From: Sorex araneus
Taxonomy: Eukaryota > Chordata > Mammalia > Eulipotyphla > Soricidae
Assembly (NCBI RefSeq): GCF_027595985.1
Contig: NC_073305.1
Location: forward strand, 110,318,035-110,382,034
DNA: 64,000 nucleotides
Direction of reading: 5' to 3'
Part shown: positions 33,351-44,936 of the stretch, piece by piece
Numbering within the stretch: the first letter of the stretch is position 1
Layout: every line of letters starts with the position of its first letter
Notes under the pieces: generated by a model
Told to the model about the DNA's origin: nothing
Databases searched by the model: none
The model's input: the letters and a program-made list of their open reading frames with translations, nothing else
Made by a program: the position numbers and the translations under genes

Positions 33351-35260
33351 GTTCAGTTCAAAGGGTTGGTACATGATTCTTAGCATTCTGGAAATCCCTG
33401 GCACTATATGGTTCCCTAATCATTGAATGACTCACACTATCCACCTCCCCCCAAAAATATCAGAATGAGATTATTTATTTCTAGTCATTTTACTTACTTG
33501 ATGACTCCACTTTGCTGGAGTGGACTACATAGACTATATAAGATTAGGACACGTCATATCCTAATTTCAAGAATATTCTTACAGAATAACTCTAAGAATA
33601 AAAGTAATCTCATCTTAAATTTAGTAAGGTGCTCAACTTCTTTCAGACCTGTGGTATTTCTGCTCGAGTACTCCTATTTAAAACTTCTGTGATTTTAAAG
33701 CATAGGGCTGAACATAAGTGAAGAGGGGAAATACACAAATATGAATATAAGGGAATAAAACTTGAACAGCAGAAAGACTCTCCTGAGAACCAGAGGTACT
33801 GAATAATGTAAACAGATTCCTGGTATGTTTGGAAATGATATAAAGGGTAAGCTGAACTTGAGTTCAGTGGCTATCACTCTAGGAAGCTTGGTTAAAAACT
33901 TCTAGATGGACTTCCATTGATCATTTAAAGATTTTTATAAAAGCTTTCTGCTTGCAAAAGAATAGTGAAAAAAGCATTAATTTTATAGGGTCTGTGAAAA
34001 CCTTAGAGTGGCTTATCCTGTACTATGTGAGATAAAGCTGATAAAATGCAAGAACTTGCATCCTTTTAACTGCCCTCCTTCAAAAATATTTAAAAACAGA
34101 ATAGGAAAAAGAACAACGAACTTATTTGGTTAAGACATTGTGACAGGTTTTTTTTTTTTTTTGAGATTGCAAGGCCATCTCTTATTTTGAAACAAAGTAT
34201 TTTTTTTCAGTTCACCTTGTGCTCTACTACCAGAGAAGTTACCTAATGCATCTAGCTTCATCATATTACTCTGCCTCTTAGAACCAAAGAAAATTAATTC
34301 TGTAGGTAATGGGAAGCAGGAGTGAAAAAGAACAGCAGATTTGTAGACTAGCCATGATAAATAAATAATTGTAGATAAAATATATTACACACCATGTTCC
34401 AGGTATCTTTTATTCTAAAAATACTATGCATGCAATAACAGCCAAAAATATCCAAAAAATATACGGTGATGCATTTTTCTAATCTATTAAAAAGATGAGG
34501 TAAAGGAACTACACAGGTGATAAAAGTTGGCTCTAGAGTCCTCTCAATGTAAGGATGGTTAAGAGTCCACTACATTTAAATCTTTCAGATCAGGGTCAGG
34601 GACTCTGAAACAGGTGATTGCTGTCATGATGTGTTCCATCCTAAAGAGTCAGAAAAAGGTCTCTGATTAATTAATAATCATTTAGTGCTTCCACAGCCCC
34701 AAAAGAACTATGCTGTCTAACTCACTGTCCTGTCTCAATACTGCTAATACAGTGTGACCTTCTTAATGTTTCAAAGTTCTTATCTCCCCACGTGTCTCTT
34801 TCTGTCATCAACATCACTTAACATCCGCAATGAATCCCAAAGCATCTGAACAAGGGTATCCCCAACCACACTCACTGGAAGGGATCATGCTAGACTCCGA
34901 TGACCACTGCAGCCCATACCGGTGGTTGGGCATCACCACTCACACCACATGTCCTCACCCCAGCACTGATACCTTTTGCCCTGGCGGTGTGTAGCTCTGC
35001 TGGTCAGAGAACCAAACCATCAAGCCCAGGCTTGACCCAGCATCACCGAGAGCGGCCCCCCAATCACCTGGGTGCCTCTTATATTCACACACACAAAAAA
35101 TTTCTACCAAAGATTCTCATCAAAAATGAATTTATTGGTGCAAATAACAGTGTACTAAGGCTAGTCTACATGCCAGAAAACGGTTCCAGTTTTATAATTA
35201 CAGTAAAACACCAGATCTCATTTCTCAGACTACATCTTCTTTATCAGATTCCCAAATGGG
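33351..35260. other. unique DNA, about 1.9 kb
   Basis: No young repeats. The 133-codon frame at 34900-35301 starts in a C-rich stretch (34890-35080) that might be a worn SINE. I see no protein motif. Confidence 0.4.
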
Positions 35261-35267
35261 TTCATTT

Positions 35268-35420
35268 CAGCCACCAGGGAAATGTCTGGAGACAGTTATA
35301 GTTTTCTCCACTGCCATGGTGCCTCTGCCCATCGGGGGGCAGAGGGTTGAAATGCTACTCAATAGCCTGTAAGTGTGTTGAACAGCATAGAATGTATCAC
35401 CTCAAACACGCTAGCTGACA
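35268..35420 (+). mobile_element. possible MER20-like hAT relic
   Basis: CCACCAGGGAAATGTCTGGA, then GGGGCAGAGGGTTGAAATGC and CATAGAATG loosely follow MER20 order. Confidence 0.35.
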
Positions 35421-35822
35421 TAAGTATTATGAGCTAAAGATAACTGAGAACCAGCAGAAGCAGGAAAGATTCTTTATCTCCCCTCAAGTGCCTAGGGATA
35501 AAGCAGTTTTCCTGTAGGTAAAGCACACTAATTTTTAAGGGACATCTACGAAAGAAGGTTCTCCAGGACATGAGAGTTGCTTACATAGAGACAAGCCTTT
35601 CTCACCAAACACCCCCCACCCCTTCCTAATCAGTTTCTTTCCCCACCCAGAGGCCCCAAGCTCCCCTTTCTTTGTTTAGCCTAAGATGATGTGTAAACCA
35701 CAATCATCTGCTCCTAATCTAGACTCATTTTTTGATAAAATTTGTGTCTATGTATGCAACTAGACATCGTTTTTCACCCCAATTGATAATGTCTTTATTC
35801 GTTTATTTTGAAAACCCCAAGC
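35421..35822. other. unique DNA
   Basis: No supported repeat or exon. Confidence 0.4.
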
Positions 35823-35825
35823 ATT

Positions 35826-35994
35826 GAAGAACTGGAGAAATAGTACAGCATGTAAGGCACTTGCCTTGCATGTGGCCAACTAGGGTTTGATCCCCAGCAC
35901 CCTGTAGGATCCCCCAAGCCCTGCTAGAAGTGGTCCCTGAGTAAAGAGCCAAAAGTAAGCTCTGAGCGCTGCCAGGCAAACAAAAATAGAAAAT
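35826..35994 (+). mobile_element. old SOR-type SINE
   Basis: AACTGGAGAAATAGTACAGC head, GGGTTTGATCCCCAGCACCC B-box region, GGTCCCTGAGTAAAGAGCCA body. Confidence 0.75.
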
Positions 35995-36010
35995 TTCCGG
36001 TACTGAACCT

Positions 36011-36260
36011 GTAGCACTGCAGCACTATCGTTCCGTCGTTCATCAATTTGCTCGAGCAGGCACCAGTAACATCTCCATTGTGAGACTTGTTGTAACTGTT
36101 TTTGGCATATCAAATATGCCACAGGTAGCTTGCCAGGCTCTGCCGTGCAGGTGGGATACTCCCAGTAGCTTGTCGGGCTCTCTGAGAGGGAGGGAGGAAT
36201 TGAACCTGGGTCCGCTGTGTACAAGGCAAACGCCCTACCTGCTGTGCTATCACTCGAGCC
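36011..36260 (-). mobile_element. SOR-related SINE, B-body
   Basis: Minus-strand copy between CTGAACCT at 36003-36010 and 36261-36268. The GTAGCACTGCAGCACTATCG side is the reverse-complemented tail. Confidence 0.9.
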
Positions 36261-36309
36261 CTGAACCTAGGAGAGTATAAAAAGAAAGACTCCACGATCT
36301 CTGGGCCCT

Positions 36310-36985
36310 AGATTGATTACCAGCCTGGACAGAGGCCCAGTACTCCACCCACCCACATTCAGCTTCTACAAATGCCATAGAAAAGGCCCAGTTTCTGGAC
36401 TGATTTTGGAGATGCTGCCAGCTGAATTATCCCAGGAAGGCCCAGCCTCCACCGCGCCAACATCTCTGAATCCTAGCAGGATTATGGCAGGCCAAGTCCC
36501 CACCCTGCCAAAGTCCCAGTGCTCCACCCACATCCAGCTCCTGCCAATGCCAGAGAAACATTCCAGATTCGTAACTTGTCTCAGAGAGGCCAGAGAGGCA
36601 CCTGCAGCTGAGAGTCCTACCTTCAAAGGCCCTGAAGTGAACAGCTGCAGGTGAGGTTGCACAACACCTTCAAACCAGAGCTGACAGCTCAGGAGACAAC
36701 AAGAAAATTAGATGGGAAAGTTGAGTAGAAGCCCACTAAGCTCAATGAGTGGAAGCAATAATATAGAAAGCCAAATTCATACCTAACAGCTCAGGAATCC
36801 TCAGGCCATGACTTTACCAATGCCAGTATGAGATATAAGTTGTAATAAGTAACAGAAAGCAAATGACTTAGTGGTGATAAGGTCACATTGCTGGTGGGAC
36901 AGGTGTTGGAAGCCCAACAGCTGAAACAACTGTATTGTGAACAGCTTTGTAAATCACAGTGTTTAAATAAAGTACAAAAAAAAAA
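36310..36985 (+). mobile_element. composite element: M3 monomers + L1-like 3' end
   Basis: Two GC-rich units of about 175 bp (CCCAGTACTCCACCCACCCA near 36338; CCCAGTGCTCCACCCACATC near 36508; both continue into AGCT(C/T)CT..CAAATGCCA-like text). Then about 200 bp of AT-richer sequence and a 3' end resembling the L1 tail (GGGACAGGTGTTGGAAGCCC, GAACAGCTTTGTAAATCACA), finishing with AATAAAGTAC and poly(A) at 36974-36987. No ORF2. I found no clear target duplication. The open frames over the monomers are incidental. Confidence 0.6.
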
Positions 36986-37333
36986 AATTAAGGCTGTTCT
37001 TTCCACAAGCACAGGATAGTTCCAGGTAAATGTATTTCCTTATCCAGGTAAGTATAAAAGAAGATAGTGCCACGTTGAATCCCTGTCAGTCCACTATTTA
37101 CAGAGTTATGAGTGCTACACTGGTGCTCTGTTATGAGATATCTATTTTGGTTAAACGCCAAGGAAGAACAAATCATGAAAGCTCCCCGGATCACAATGCT
37201 AAGTAACAAGGGTGGTAAGAGAATTAGGAAATTAGGAAACAGAAAACTCAGGGTGTTTGGGAAGTGGGAGTGGTGGTGGTGGGGTGAAGGTATTAGATGA
37301 TATGGAGGTGAGGATTAAAGTTTATCATCTTAT

Positions 37334-37512
37334 GGGGCTGGAGCAACTGTCAGTGTTTGTTTTGCGTGTCAGTATTTGTTTTGCGTGTGACTAACCTGGG
37401 TTCACTCCCCGGCATCCAGTCCCCAAGCTCACAAGGAGTGATCCCTGAGTGAAGAGTAAGGAATAAGCCCTGACAGCTTGGTGTGGGTGTGGACGAAAAT
37501 TTAAAAAAAAAA
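37334..37512 (+). mobile_element. SOR-type SINE with internal 19-bp duplication
   Basis: GGGGCTGGAG start. GTCAGTGTTTGTTTTGCGT (37349-37367) is repeated as GTCAGTATTTGTTTTGCGT (37368-37386) in the head, and a diverged A-body ends in poly(A). Confidence 0.75.
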
Positions 37513-37519
37513 ACAAAAA

Positions 37520-37870
37520 AGTTCATTATCTTGATGTGCAGCAGGTCTAGTGTAAATACAGAGCTGTCTGTCCTGATTGTGGGGTGGGGACGGAAAGAAG
37601 GATCTGCCTGGCTCCTGTCCCAGCTTTGACCCTACTGTGTGATCCAAGCACGGCTCATTCTCTGGACCATGGAAAATTACCCTGGCTCATTACCTAAGGG
37701 AACTGCCCTTAGCTCCATCATTCTCATTCAAGACTTTCTTCTCCACTCTCTCTGTCACACAGGGATGAAAGCAACTTTGGAACAGAATGTCAGGGACATA
37801 TAATTTTTGGTTTGCAATAACAGTATTCAGCAGGGGGATTAGAATAGCATTCAAACAAAAGGAACACAGG
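37520..37870. other. unique DNA
   Basis: No supported repeat or exon. Confidence 0.4.
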
Positions 37871-37876
37871 CAGGTT

Positions 37877-38437
37877 TGTATAAATGGGAGAACCTTTATT
37901 TACTGACGCTCTTGGTATACGTACATCAACTCCTCTATTTTTTGTCTTTTTTAAAATGCATTTTAAACGAACCTAAGAAGTTCTTAACTTCCAGTTCCCC
38001 CACGAACATTCAGCTCCACCAACAAAATCCCTCGCTGTGATCCACGCAGGACAGATGGGTCTCCACTGCCCTACCAGGTGGTGCTGACACAGCACAGATT
38101 GGAATAATCCTCTCTGTGGGAAAGAGACTTAACTTCTATACTTATCCCAACAGTCGACAACCTGCTATTATAGCTCTCTTCATGGCCTTGGTTCTCCAAC
38201 GATTCAAAGTTTAACTTTCTTTCTTTCTTTCTTTTTTTTTTTTAGAGACTCTACAAAAACAAGCACACACAAAGCTTCAAGTTGATGCTCTCATTCCATG
38301 GCTCGGTTTCCTGTCTTCATAATCGCTGCCAGTGTGCCGACTGTGTGCTGCCTGATCTCCGGTGCACTCGGTGGTATGAAGAGTGGTCTGCCAAGGAGAG
38401 CAGTGCCGGCTCCACATTACATTTTCAAAAAGGCCAC
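37877..38437 (-). other. candidate terminal exon / 3' UTR on the minus strand
   Basis: Read on the minus strand, a pyrimidine-rich tract ends in CTTCTGCTTCCAG at 38438, a good 3' splice site. One frame then stays open for 52 codons to TGA at 38279-38277. About 375 nt follow, with AATAAA at 37900-37895, a normal place for a poly(A) signal before cleavage near 37877. No repeat covers the piece except a short TTTC run near 38217. I do not recognise the peptide. It could be a lncRNA end or chance. No partner exon or donor was identified in the window. Confidence 0.22.
37895..37900 (-). promoter_or_regulatory. canonical AATAAA poly(A) signal (candidate)
   Basis: Hexamer on the minus strand at the end of the candidate terminal exon. 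Isolated AATAAA hexamers are common in AT-rich DNA. Confidence 0.3.
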
Positions 38438-38629
38438 CTGGAAGCAGAAGAGAAGCCAAGGGTGCTTTAGACAGCAGGACAAAAACCAAAGCAGACTCAG
38501 TCTAGTAAATAAAGACACATACAAAAATATTAATTGAAACTTCATTAATGTTATGTAAAAAAAACACTGAATTATGAAAATACTTCAAAATCTTCCCATG
38601 CCTGCTTGATGCTCTGAGTTCACTTTAGG

Positions 38630-38702
38630 CAGTTCTTGGGGGACCTTATATCGTGTTGAGGACTGAATCTGGGTTGGCAGCATGAAAGGCACCTGGCTTC
38701 TC
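38630..38702 (-). mobile_element. old SINE head fragment
   Basis: GGGGGACCTTATATCGTGTT and GGCAGCATGAAAGGCACCTG match reversed A-body/head text. Confidence 0.45.
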
Positions 38703-38734
38703 TAGTAAAAATCTTAATTCATACTATCCAATGA

Positions 38735-38945
38735 TAACATCCTCTTAATTGTGGATTATGAAATTGGGAATACCAAGGAAGAGGGGGGATGGACAGGGAG
38801 GTGGAGTGAGTGTGACAAAGGGACACTGGTGGAGGTCTTGGGCGGCAGTGAGGTGTGGTAACTGGGGACAACAAAACCATAAATATTAAAACCATTATAG
38901 ACATGTAACTAAATTGTAATAATTGTATTCAAAATATCTTTTAAA
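38735..38945 (+). mobile_element. L1-like 3' UTR fragment
   Basis: G-rich tract (GAAGAGGGGGGATGGACAGG), ACACTGGTGG, and an ending with ATAGACATGTAACTAAATTG resemble the diverged L1 3' tail seen elsewhere in the window. Confidence 0.4.
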
Positions 38946-38959
38946 ATATTAATTCTGAT

Positions 38960-39570
38960 AATATTACCACTTTTCATTCCTGTTGGTAGTTAAGAGAGTG
39001 GTAAAACTTACTCCTGGCCTGCAAAGCCTAGAGAGACCTTCAGATAATCCACAACATCAAAGTGGCCTGTTTGGCAAAGGCCTGTTCAGACCTCATGGAC
39101 AGGCTTACCCTTTAGACTGTTAGCAGAGACAGAGGACCTGCTAGGGAAGGATCTTAGAATCAGAGTGGTGGGATGGCTTAGCCTAGAGAAGGCTTTCAGC
39201 CTTTCACACATGACAGCTGGTAATGCCTAAGCATTAGTCCAGACTGGACGTTAATATGCACTGCAGTAAAGTAGTGTGTTTCCATCTGTTTATGTTTGCA
39301 CAGAGAGCAGCATTAGTCCAGGAAATGGTGGTTGAAAACCACGGCTGAGTTTCACTTGGTAGTGTCTCCACTGTGTGACTTCTGCCTCTCCAACAGCAGT
39401 TATAGGGATCTTTCAGAGAGATCAATGCCCTGCTCATCTTCAGAAATAAGATGACAGATGAAAACCAGCTCTCTTTTTCAAGATCTGCAAAATGCGATGT
39501 TGCGGAGAATTCCAACCAGACACTATTCAGAATAATGCTAACACTAATAAATATTCTCATAAAAGTTTAG
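38960..39570. other. unique DNA
   Basis: No supported repeat or exon. Confidence 0.4.
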
Positions 39571-39584
39571 CTCTGGAATTACAC

Positions 39585-39792
39585 ATACCAGTAGCTCTCA
39601 GCTTAGGACAAGTCTGCCTGCCAAAGGACATTTGGCAGTATCTGGAGATAATTTTGCTGCAACAATTTGGGAGATGCTAGTGGTATCTAGGGAGCTGGAG
39701 GCCAGGGATGCGGTTAAATATCCTGTGGCTCCCCAATGGGAAGTCACAAACATCAGCCTGACAATGTCAAGAGCGCAGTGGTGAAAAGCAAT
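39585..39792 (+). mobile_element. MER20 hAT-Charlie DNA transposon
   Basis: AGTAGCTCTCAGCTTAGGAC, GGACATTTGGCAGTATCTGG, GGGAGATGCTAGTGGTATCT, GAGGCCAGGGATGCGGTTAA and TGACAATGTCAAGAG follow MER20 in order and spacing. A mammal-wide fossil. Confidence 0.75.
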
Positions 39793-39796
39793 ATAA

Positions 39797-39960
39797 TTAG
39801 AGACCGGGATTTGAGAGTCACAGCTCTCATCTTTTAGCTGTGTTCCTGGAATAAGCTTGTCAGCCTCTGGTAGCCTTTTTCATCTGCAAAATGGGAATTC
39901 GAAGAGGATCTACCTAAAATTCAGAAAACATTTTATGGTACATTTGGCCTATAGGAATTC
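39797..39960 (+). mobile_element. MIR fragment
   Basis: CGGGATTTGAGAGTCACAGC, TTTAGCTGTGTTCCTGG and TTTTTCATCTGCAAAATGGG are the MIR central and 3' landmarks. Confidence 0.6.
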
Positions 39961-41150
39961 TTCATACCCCCTGTACCAACCTGGGATTTAGATAAGGCAA
40001 CCATTTGAAACTCTTACTTACAAAGAAATAGAAGCTAAAAAAAAAAATGAGTGAGCTACTCAAACACTGAGTGAGTTGTAGAGTCCAATACCGATTTTTC
40101 TCACAATAACTTCACAGATGAATGAGAAAAACACTGTAGAAATTTATTTCTTCTTGCATAACTAAAAAACTGAATTCAAGAAGGAGAGCAACTACATAAA
40201 ACCCTGAGTTGGCAAAGTTAATACGACATGGAACTCACCTCCTTTCCAACAAAAAAAGAAAAATTTCAAAATTGAAACTTAAGTTCTTTTTCCCCATCTC
40301 AACTTTTTATAATTTGACTGTCAGTACATTCTGCATTTTGAGGGACTTAACAAGAAAATGCAATAATCCTTGGGAAAGGTACTCTACATGCATTTTTGCT
40401 TCTTTCTATTTAAAACACTGTGAGTTAACAATTTTCAAATGCTGATTTTGTATTCCCTAGCTTTTATCCATGACAGGAAAAATTGCTTTCCTACTGCCAC
40501 TTATTTTAAGAGAGGATAATTTTATTTTGTTCCACTATACTGAAACAAAAAAAATCTATGTATTTTTTTTAGTGTTATTCCCCAAAGTTAAAGTTTTTTT
40601 TCCCCTGAGTATATAAGTGTGGTTAGAACTTTAGGCTCCATCATGACACTTTTGGAATATATAGGCACAAAAGTAGGAAAAAATATTAAAAACAAGAAGA
40701 ATGGAACTCGTATAAGTTTGCCTCTTCATGTTCTATACATCTGAATTTGGACACTCAGAAACAGAAAGGGGATGGGGGAGTTAACATGTAAAATGATAAT
40801 ACAAATAATAATGGCTTTGCTTTGAGTCATCATCTAGTAAAAATACTTCTAAAACCAAAATAAACAGGACAGGCTGATGCAATAATTGCGCAAATGTTAA
40901 GTTTATAATGTCCTGATATACTTGCATAGTATATTAGACACTTTAAACGTTCTTTCTTCTTTACCAACAAATTATATTATTAAATTCTATTCCTTGGGGG
41001 TGGAGTGTGGGCTTGATCCTCGTCACCCACAGTCCTCGGAAAAGACCTGTGAGTACCCCCCAACTACCACTTGGGTCTTGTGGCTCCCTCTTTCTCCAAA
41101 TTCTATTCCTTAACATAGATTAAAGTTTTAATCAATGAAAAGATATGCTG
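39961..41150. other. unique AT-rich DNA, about 1.2 kb
   Basis: No supported repeat or exon. Confidence 0.4.
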
Positions 41151-41164
41151 CCAAGGCAGGTTGT

Positions 41165-41365
41165 CACTGTCACTGTCATCCCGTTGTTCATGGATTTGCT
41201 TGAGCGGACACTGGTAATGTCTCCATTGTGAGACTTGTTAGTGTTTTTGGCGTATCGAATATGCCCCGGGTAGCTTGCCAGGCTCTCTGAGAGGGACGGA
41301 GGAATCGAACCCCGGTTGGCTGCGTGCACGGCAAACACCCTACCTCTGTGCTATAGCTCCAGCCC
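41165..41365 (-). mobile_element. SOR-related SINE, B-body, internal deletion
   Basis: CCAAGGCAGGTTGT at 41151-41164 and 41364-41377 brackets it (the first two bases of the second copy may be SINE). Relative to other B copies about 45 bp are missing between GCCAGGCTCT and CTGAGAGGGACGGAGG. Confidence 0.92.
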
Positions 41366-41377
41366 AAGGCAGGTTGT

Positions 41378-42415
41378 ATAAGACAAAATTTTCTTGGAAG
41401 GAAGTCACTTCCAAGCTCAGTTCAGGAGAACTAGGAGTCCCAGAAGGGACTCTCATCCAACCTGGTCAATGGTTCAAATCAGGGACTCGAGAGGTGGTGA
41501 TGCTCATGCCCGGCCATCCAGGGGATTTACGACACCAGTGGTGCCGGGGCCCTCCCTGTGGTGCTTGGGGTCTCCAAGCTGTACTTCATCTAGGACCCCA
41601 AATCTACCTCTTTTAATTTTTTCAAGTACTGTGGTGTATGCTAAACAAGACATTTGAAACTACAAAATACTATAAAATGTGAGTTTCAAAATTGTCAGCT
41701 TTAGGAAAGAATTTAGAATAATTAGTTTAGCCACATACAGATGCTCTTTTTGGAAGGTACTATTGATTTTATAAAAACTGTGCCTTAAATATGCATTTAT
41801 CTCTAGGTATGGCTCGCTTTAGAATTATATTATGAAACAGGATGCTTTCATGTTATAAAAGACAGTATATAATAAAATCCAGTTTCTAGGATCAAACATC
41901 ATGTAAAAAATAAAATGTAAATATAAAATTTTTTAAAAAACATTTTTTTCAAGCATTTATCAAGTGTATGACAAAGAATAGTCATGCATTTGGACTACTG
42001 GGCATGAAGGTCAAAAGCCAGCAGTATGTGCAATAGTAGAAAGAAGACATAGATGTACGGGGAGAGAGGACAGTAATGCCTCAATTTCTAGTGGGCCTGA
42101 AATATGAGAAAATGCAACAGTTACTTGGCTGTTCACTGATTCTCAGAATAACCAATTTTGGAAAATGATATTGGCACTGGACAGTACCTCTACACTGCCA
42201 TGAACAAGCAGTTCTGGTCAAGTCATAAAGCACATGAGGGAATGTTGCTGATGATAGCAAATCCAGGGGAGGGAAAAACTTACATGATAATACATTGGTT
42301 TTAATGTTATCCTATGGTTTTTAAAATGTCACCATTAAAAATAAATGTCAACACATTATTGAGATCCTGTTATCCTCCCTGGAGTGAGCAAAATAAGGCA
42401 GTAAATTAAGTGTAA
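41378..42415. other. unique DNA
   Basis: The GC-richer piece at 41440-41610 may be a very worn SINE. No exon supported. Confidence 0.4.
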
Positions 42416-42417
42416 TA

Positions 42418-42590
42418 GCTGGAATGATATAGTACAGCAGGTGAGGCACTTGCATTGCATGTGGCTAACCCAGGTTGATCCCTGGCACCCCATTTGGCTC
42501 CTTGAGCACTGTCAAGAATCATACCTTAGTGTAAAGTCAGGAGTAAGCTCTGAGCACCATCGAATGTGGCCCCCAAACAAAATAAAACAA
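42418..42590 (+). mobile_element. old SOR-type SINE
   Basis: TAGCTGGAATGATATAGTAC, TTGCATTGCATGTGGCTAAC, GTCAGGAGTAAGCTCTGAGC, A-rich end. Confidence 0.75.
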
Positions 42591-43510
42591 ATCAATTTCA
42601 AAATGCATCCTGAAGCAGATGACTCTAGTGAGGCAGGAAACCCTTAATGGTATATATTAAATCTGGATTGGGCTAATAGTCCAGCTATATACAACAGCTA
42701 TATTATCTGGCAAATAATAACATCTTAAAGTTTTATATAAAATACTCTAACTCATTCACTAAACATACCTTTGCCCTTTCCTATTGTCTTGGAGTAAATT
42801 ACAAGGAAAACTAGGGCTTATTTTAAAACTCAAAATACCGTAGCAAAATTTCCAGACTCATAATAGATACATTTGACTAAAATTCAAATTTTAATCTTAG
42901 AAGGATTATTAATTTATAAAATATTTGGTAAAACAAGCAAAAGTCATATGCTGTAATATCCTAACATAGTTATCATTATCATTATCATCTTGGTCTGTTA
43001 ATAGTTTTATACGACACACTTTTCCACATTATTATTTTTTATATCAAGCACTTTTATGTGCCACTATGTAGGTCTTTATATTCTGATAGTTACAGTTCTG
43101 TTATTATATTTTGTGTCCTCCTCGTGTTCACCTCACTATTCCATTTCAGAATATTTCCTTAAGATGAAATTCCAGAAAAGGGATAATAGATTGAAAAGTT
43201 TTTATATTATTATAATTTGATACAAATTTTTGTTCCCAATGAGTTGTTCCAACTGCAATGTCAACTAGCATTAGATTTTTTAATTAGTGCTAATGACATA
43301 CAAGAAAGTGATATCTCAATGCCTTTTGAACTTAATTGCTATGAGCTTAAATATTCTCCCAAATGACTGCCTAATAATTGTTGTTCTTGTGAATTGGTGA
43401 ATTGTGAATTCATGTCCTTTTTATTTATCTGCCAATAGGAAGGTTATTTTAAAAAAAAATGCCTCATATAAGCCACTTAGAAAATGTATACATATATATT
43501 TATATATATA
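42591..43510. other. unique AT-rich DNA
   Basis: No supported repeat or exon. Local ATCATT runs near 42975. Confidence 0.4.
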
Positions 43511-43514
43511 GAAA

Positions 43515-43690
43515 GAAATTAAGTTCCAGGCATGATCTTACAAATAACACTAGAACTAAATATCTAATTTAGATGTCTCCAAAATCTAGATCAAGAAACA
43601 TGGTTCAGAGAAGTTAACTTTTGCTTACTGCTACAAGCTATTAAATAGAAAGGCTAAAGTTGCAATCAGGTCTTTGCTTCTAGTATTCAA
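43515..43690 (+). mobile_element. possible MIR/L2 fragment
   Basis: AGTTCCAGGCATGATCTTAC, CATGGTTCAGAGAAGTTAAC, AGTTGCAATCAGGTCTTTGC follow the MIR 3' half loosely. Confidence 0.35.
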
Positions 43691-44230
43691 TCCATCATAA
43701 AAGCTCTTGTCCACCTAATTTTGATAGGAGATAATTGATACTGTAACTTCAGCTCAAACAATCCATGGTATACCAATTTTAAGCCAGCTCTTAGTGGTAG
43801 TACAACGGATGCAGGCATTTTACTTTTCAGGAAGAATTTTACTTTTTTTAGATTAGATATTACAAGGAGGAGAAAAAAGTGGAAAAAAGACAGTGACAAA
43901 GTAACGTCCTTGTTGGAAAACAGAAAAATAATTCTCTTTTTAGAAAAGAAAGCTCCTGGCAAATGAGGACAGCCAATAAAAAAGATGAGAAATTGATCTG
44001 AAATCTCAGAGAGAAACTTTTGCATTTAAGTTTAGAAAGGAGGGTAAGATATACTTGCATAGTTTAATAAAACAAAAGAGAATAAAACATGAAAAAATTA
44101 AATAACAGTTAAAAACAGGTGAAAAAGGCTCAGATTATAATCAGCTGCTTTTTTTCTTAGCTATTTACCACTTAGATATAACTTTTAAAAAATAAAAGAC
44201 AATACAGGTTCTTAAAATATATGGTATTAT
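43691..44230. other. unique AT-rich DNA
   Basis: The 112-codon minus frame at 43687-44025 shows no motif and sits in AT-rich DNA, so I treat it as chance. A short SINE-like remnant is possible at 44235-44305. Confidence 0.4.
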
Positions 44231-44831
44231 ATTTTCAAAGAGCTACACCTGGAGGTGGTCAAGGGACCAAATATTGTGCTGTGGATGGAACTTGATCAGG
44301 GAAAGCACAATTATATACATGCTGATGCATGCATGTGGATAAAAGAAATGAATGATAACACTAATAGAAGGGACAGGAGGGAAGAGTTAGGGTTATTTTA
44401 TATACACATTTAATTACAGTTTAACAATAAGTTTTTAATACTACCTGTAAAATAATATTGTGAGGAACTGGCCCAGAACAGACCACAGGAATCAATTTAG
44501 CTTTCTCAAGACTCTTTTTAAAGGAGTCCGCATGGCAGAGTAACTTGATTTTCTGCCCCTGAGCAAGGAATTCGGATACAAGGTACCCCGGGTCACAAGA
44601 AACGTGGTGGTCAGACCAGATAACCAGACCCATATCACAAGACCCATATCACAAGACCCAGGACTGCCCGCAGAACTGGGACATTCCTGAATATTGGCTC
44701 GAATACTGATCTCTAAAACCATAGGCTAAGGAGTGATGTCCTTTTAAATGGATTGGTTAAGAAAGTTTGTAATATTACGAATCTATTTGCTATGAAATGA
44801 GCAGGCTCTTCTGTAATGGCCGGGGAAGGCC

Positions 44832-44839
44832 TATATAAG
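44832..44839 (+). promoter_or_regulatory. LTR TATA box
   Basis: TATATAAG about 100 bp before the AATAAA of the same LTR, the expected core promoter of U3. Confidence 0.7.
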
Positions 44840-44930
44840 ATCTCCTTTGGAGAAGCTTGGGGTCTTTTGCCCAACCTGCTGGACCTGCGTGTCCTCGTAG
44901 GCGGCTGGACCCTGGCTAGCCAGTCTTACA

Positions 44931-44936
44931 ATAAAA
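44931..44936 (+). promoter_or_regulatory. LTR poly(A) signal
   Basis: AATAAA within the R region, followed by a T/G-rich stretch (GCTTGCTGTTTGCAG) as expected downstream. Confidence 0.75.

Noticed and set aside
34900..35301. 133-codon plus-strand frame with a C-rich start
   Set aside because: No recognisable domain. First third looks like worn repeat DNA and the last part runs into a MER20-like relic.
44421..44722. Minus-strand frames over the LTR at 44.5 kb
   Set aside because: Opposite to the LTR sense direction with no retroviral protein motif.
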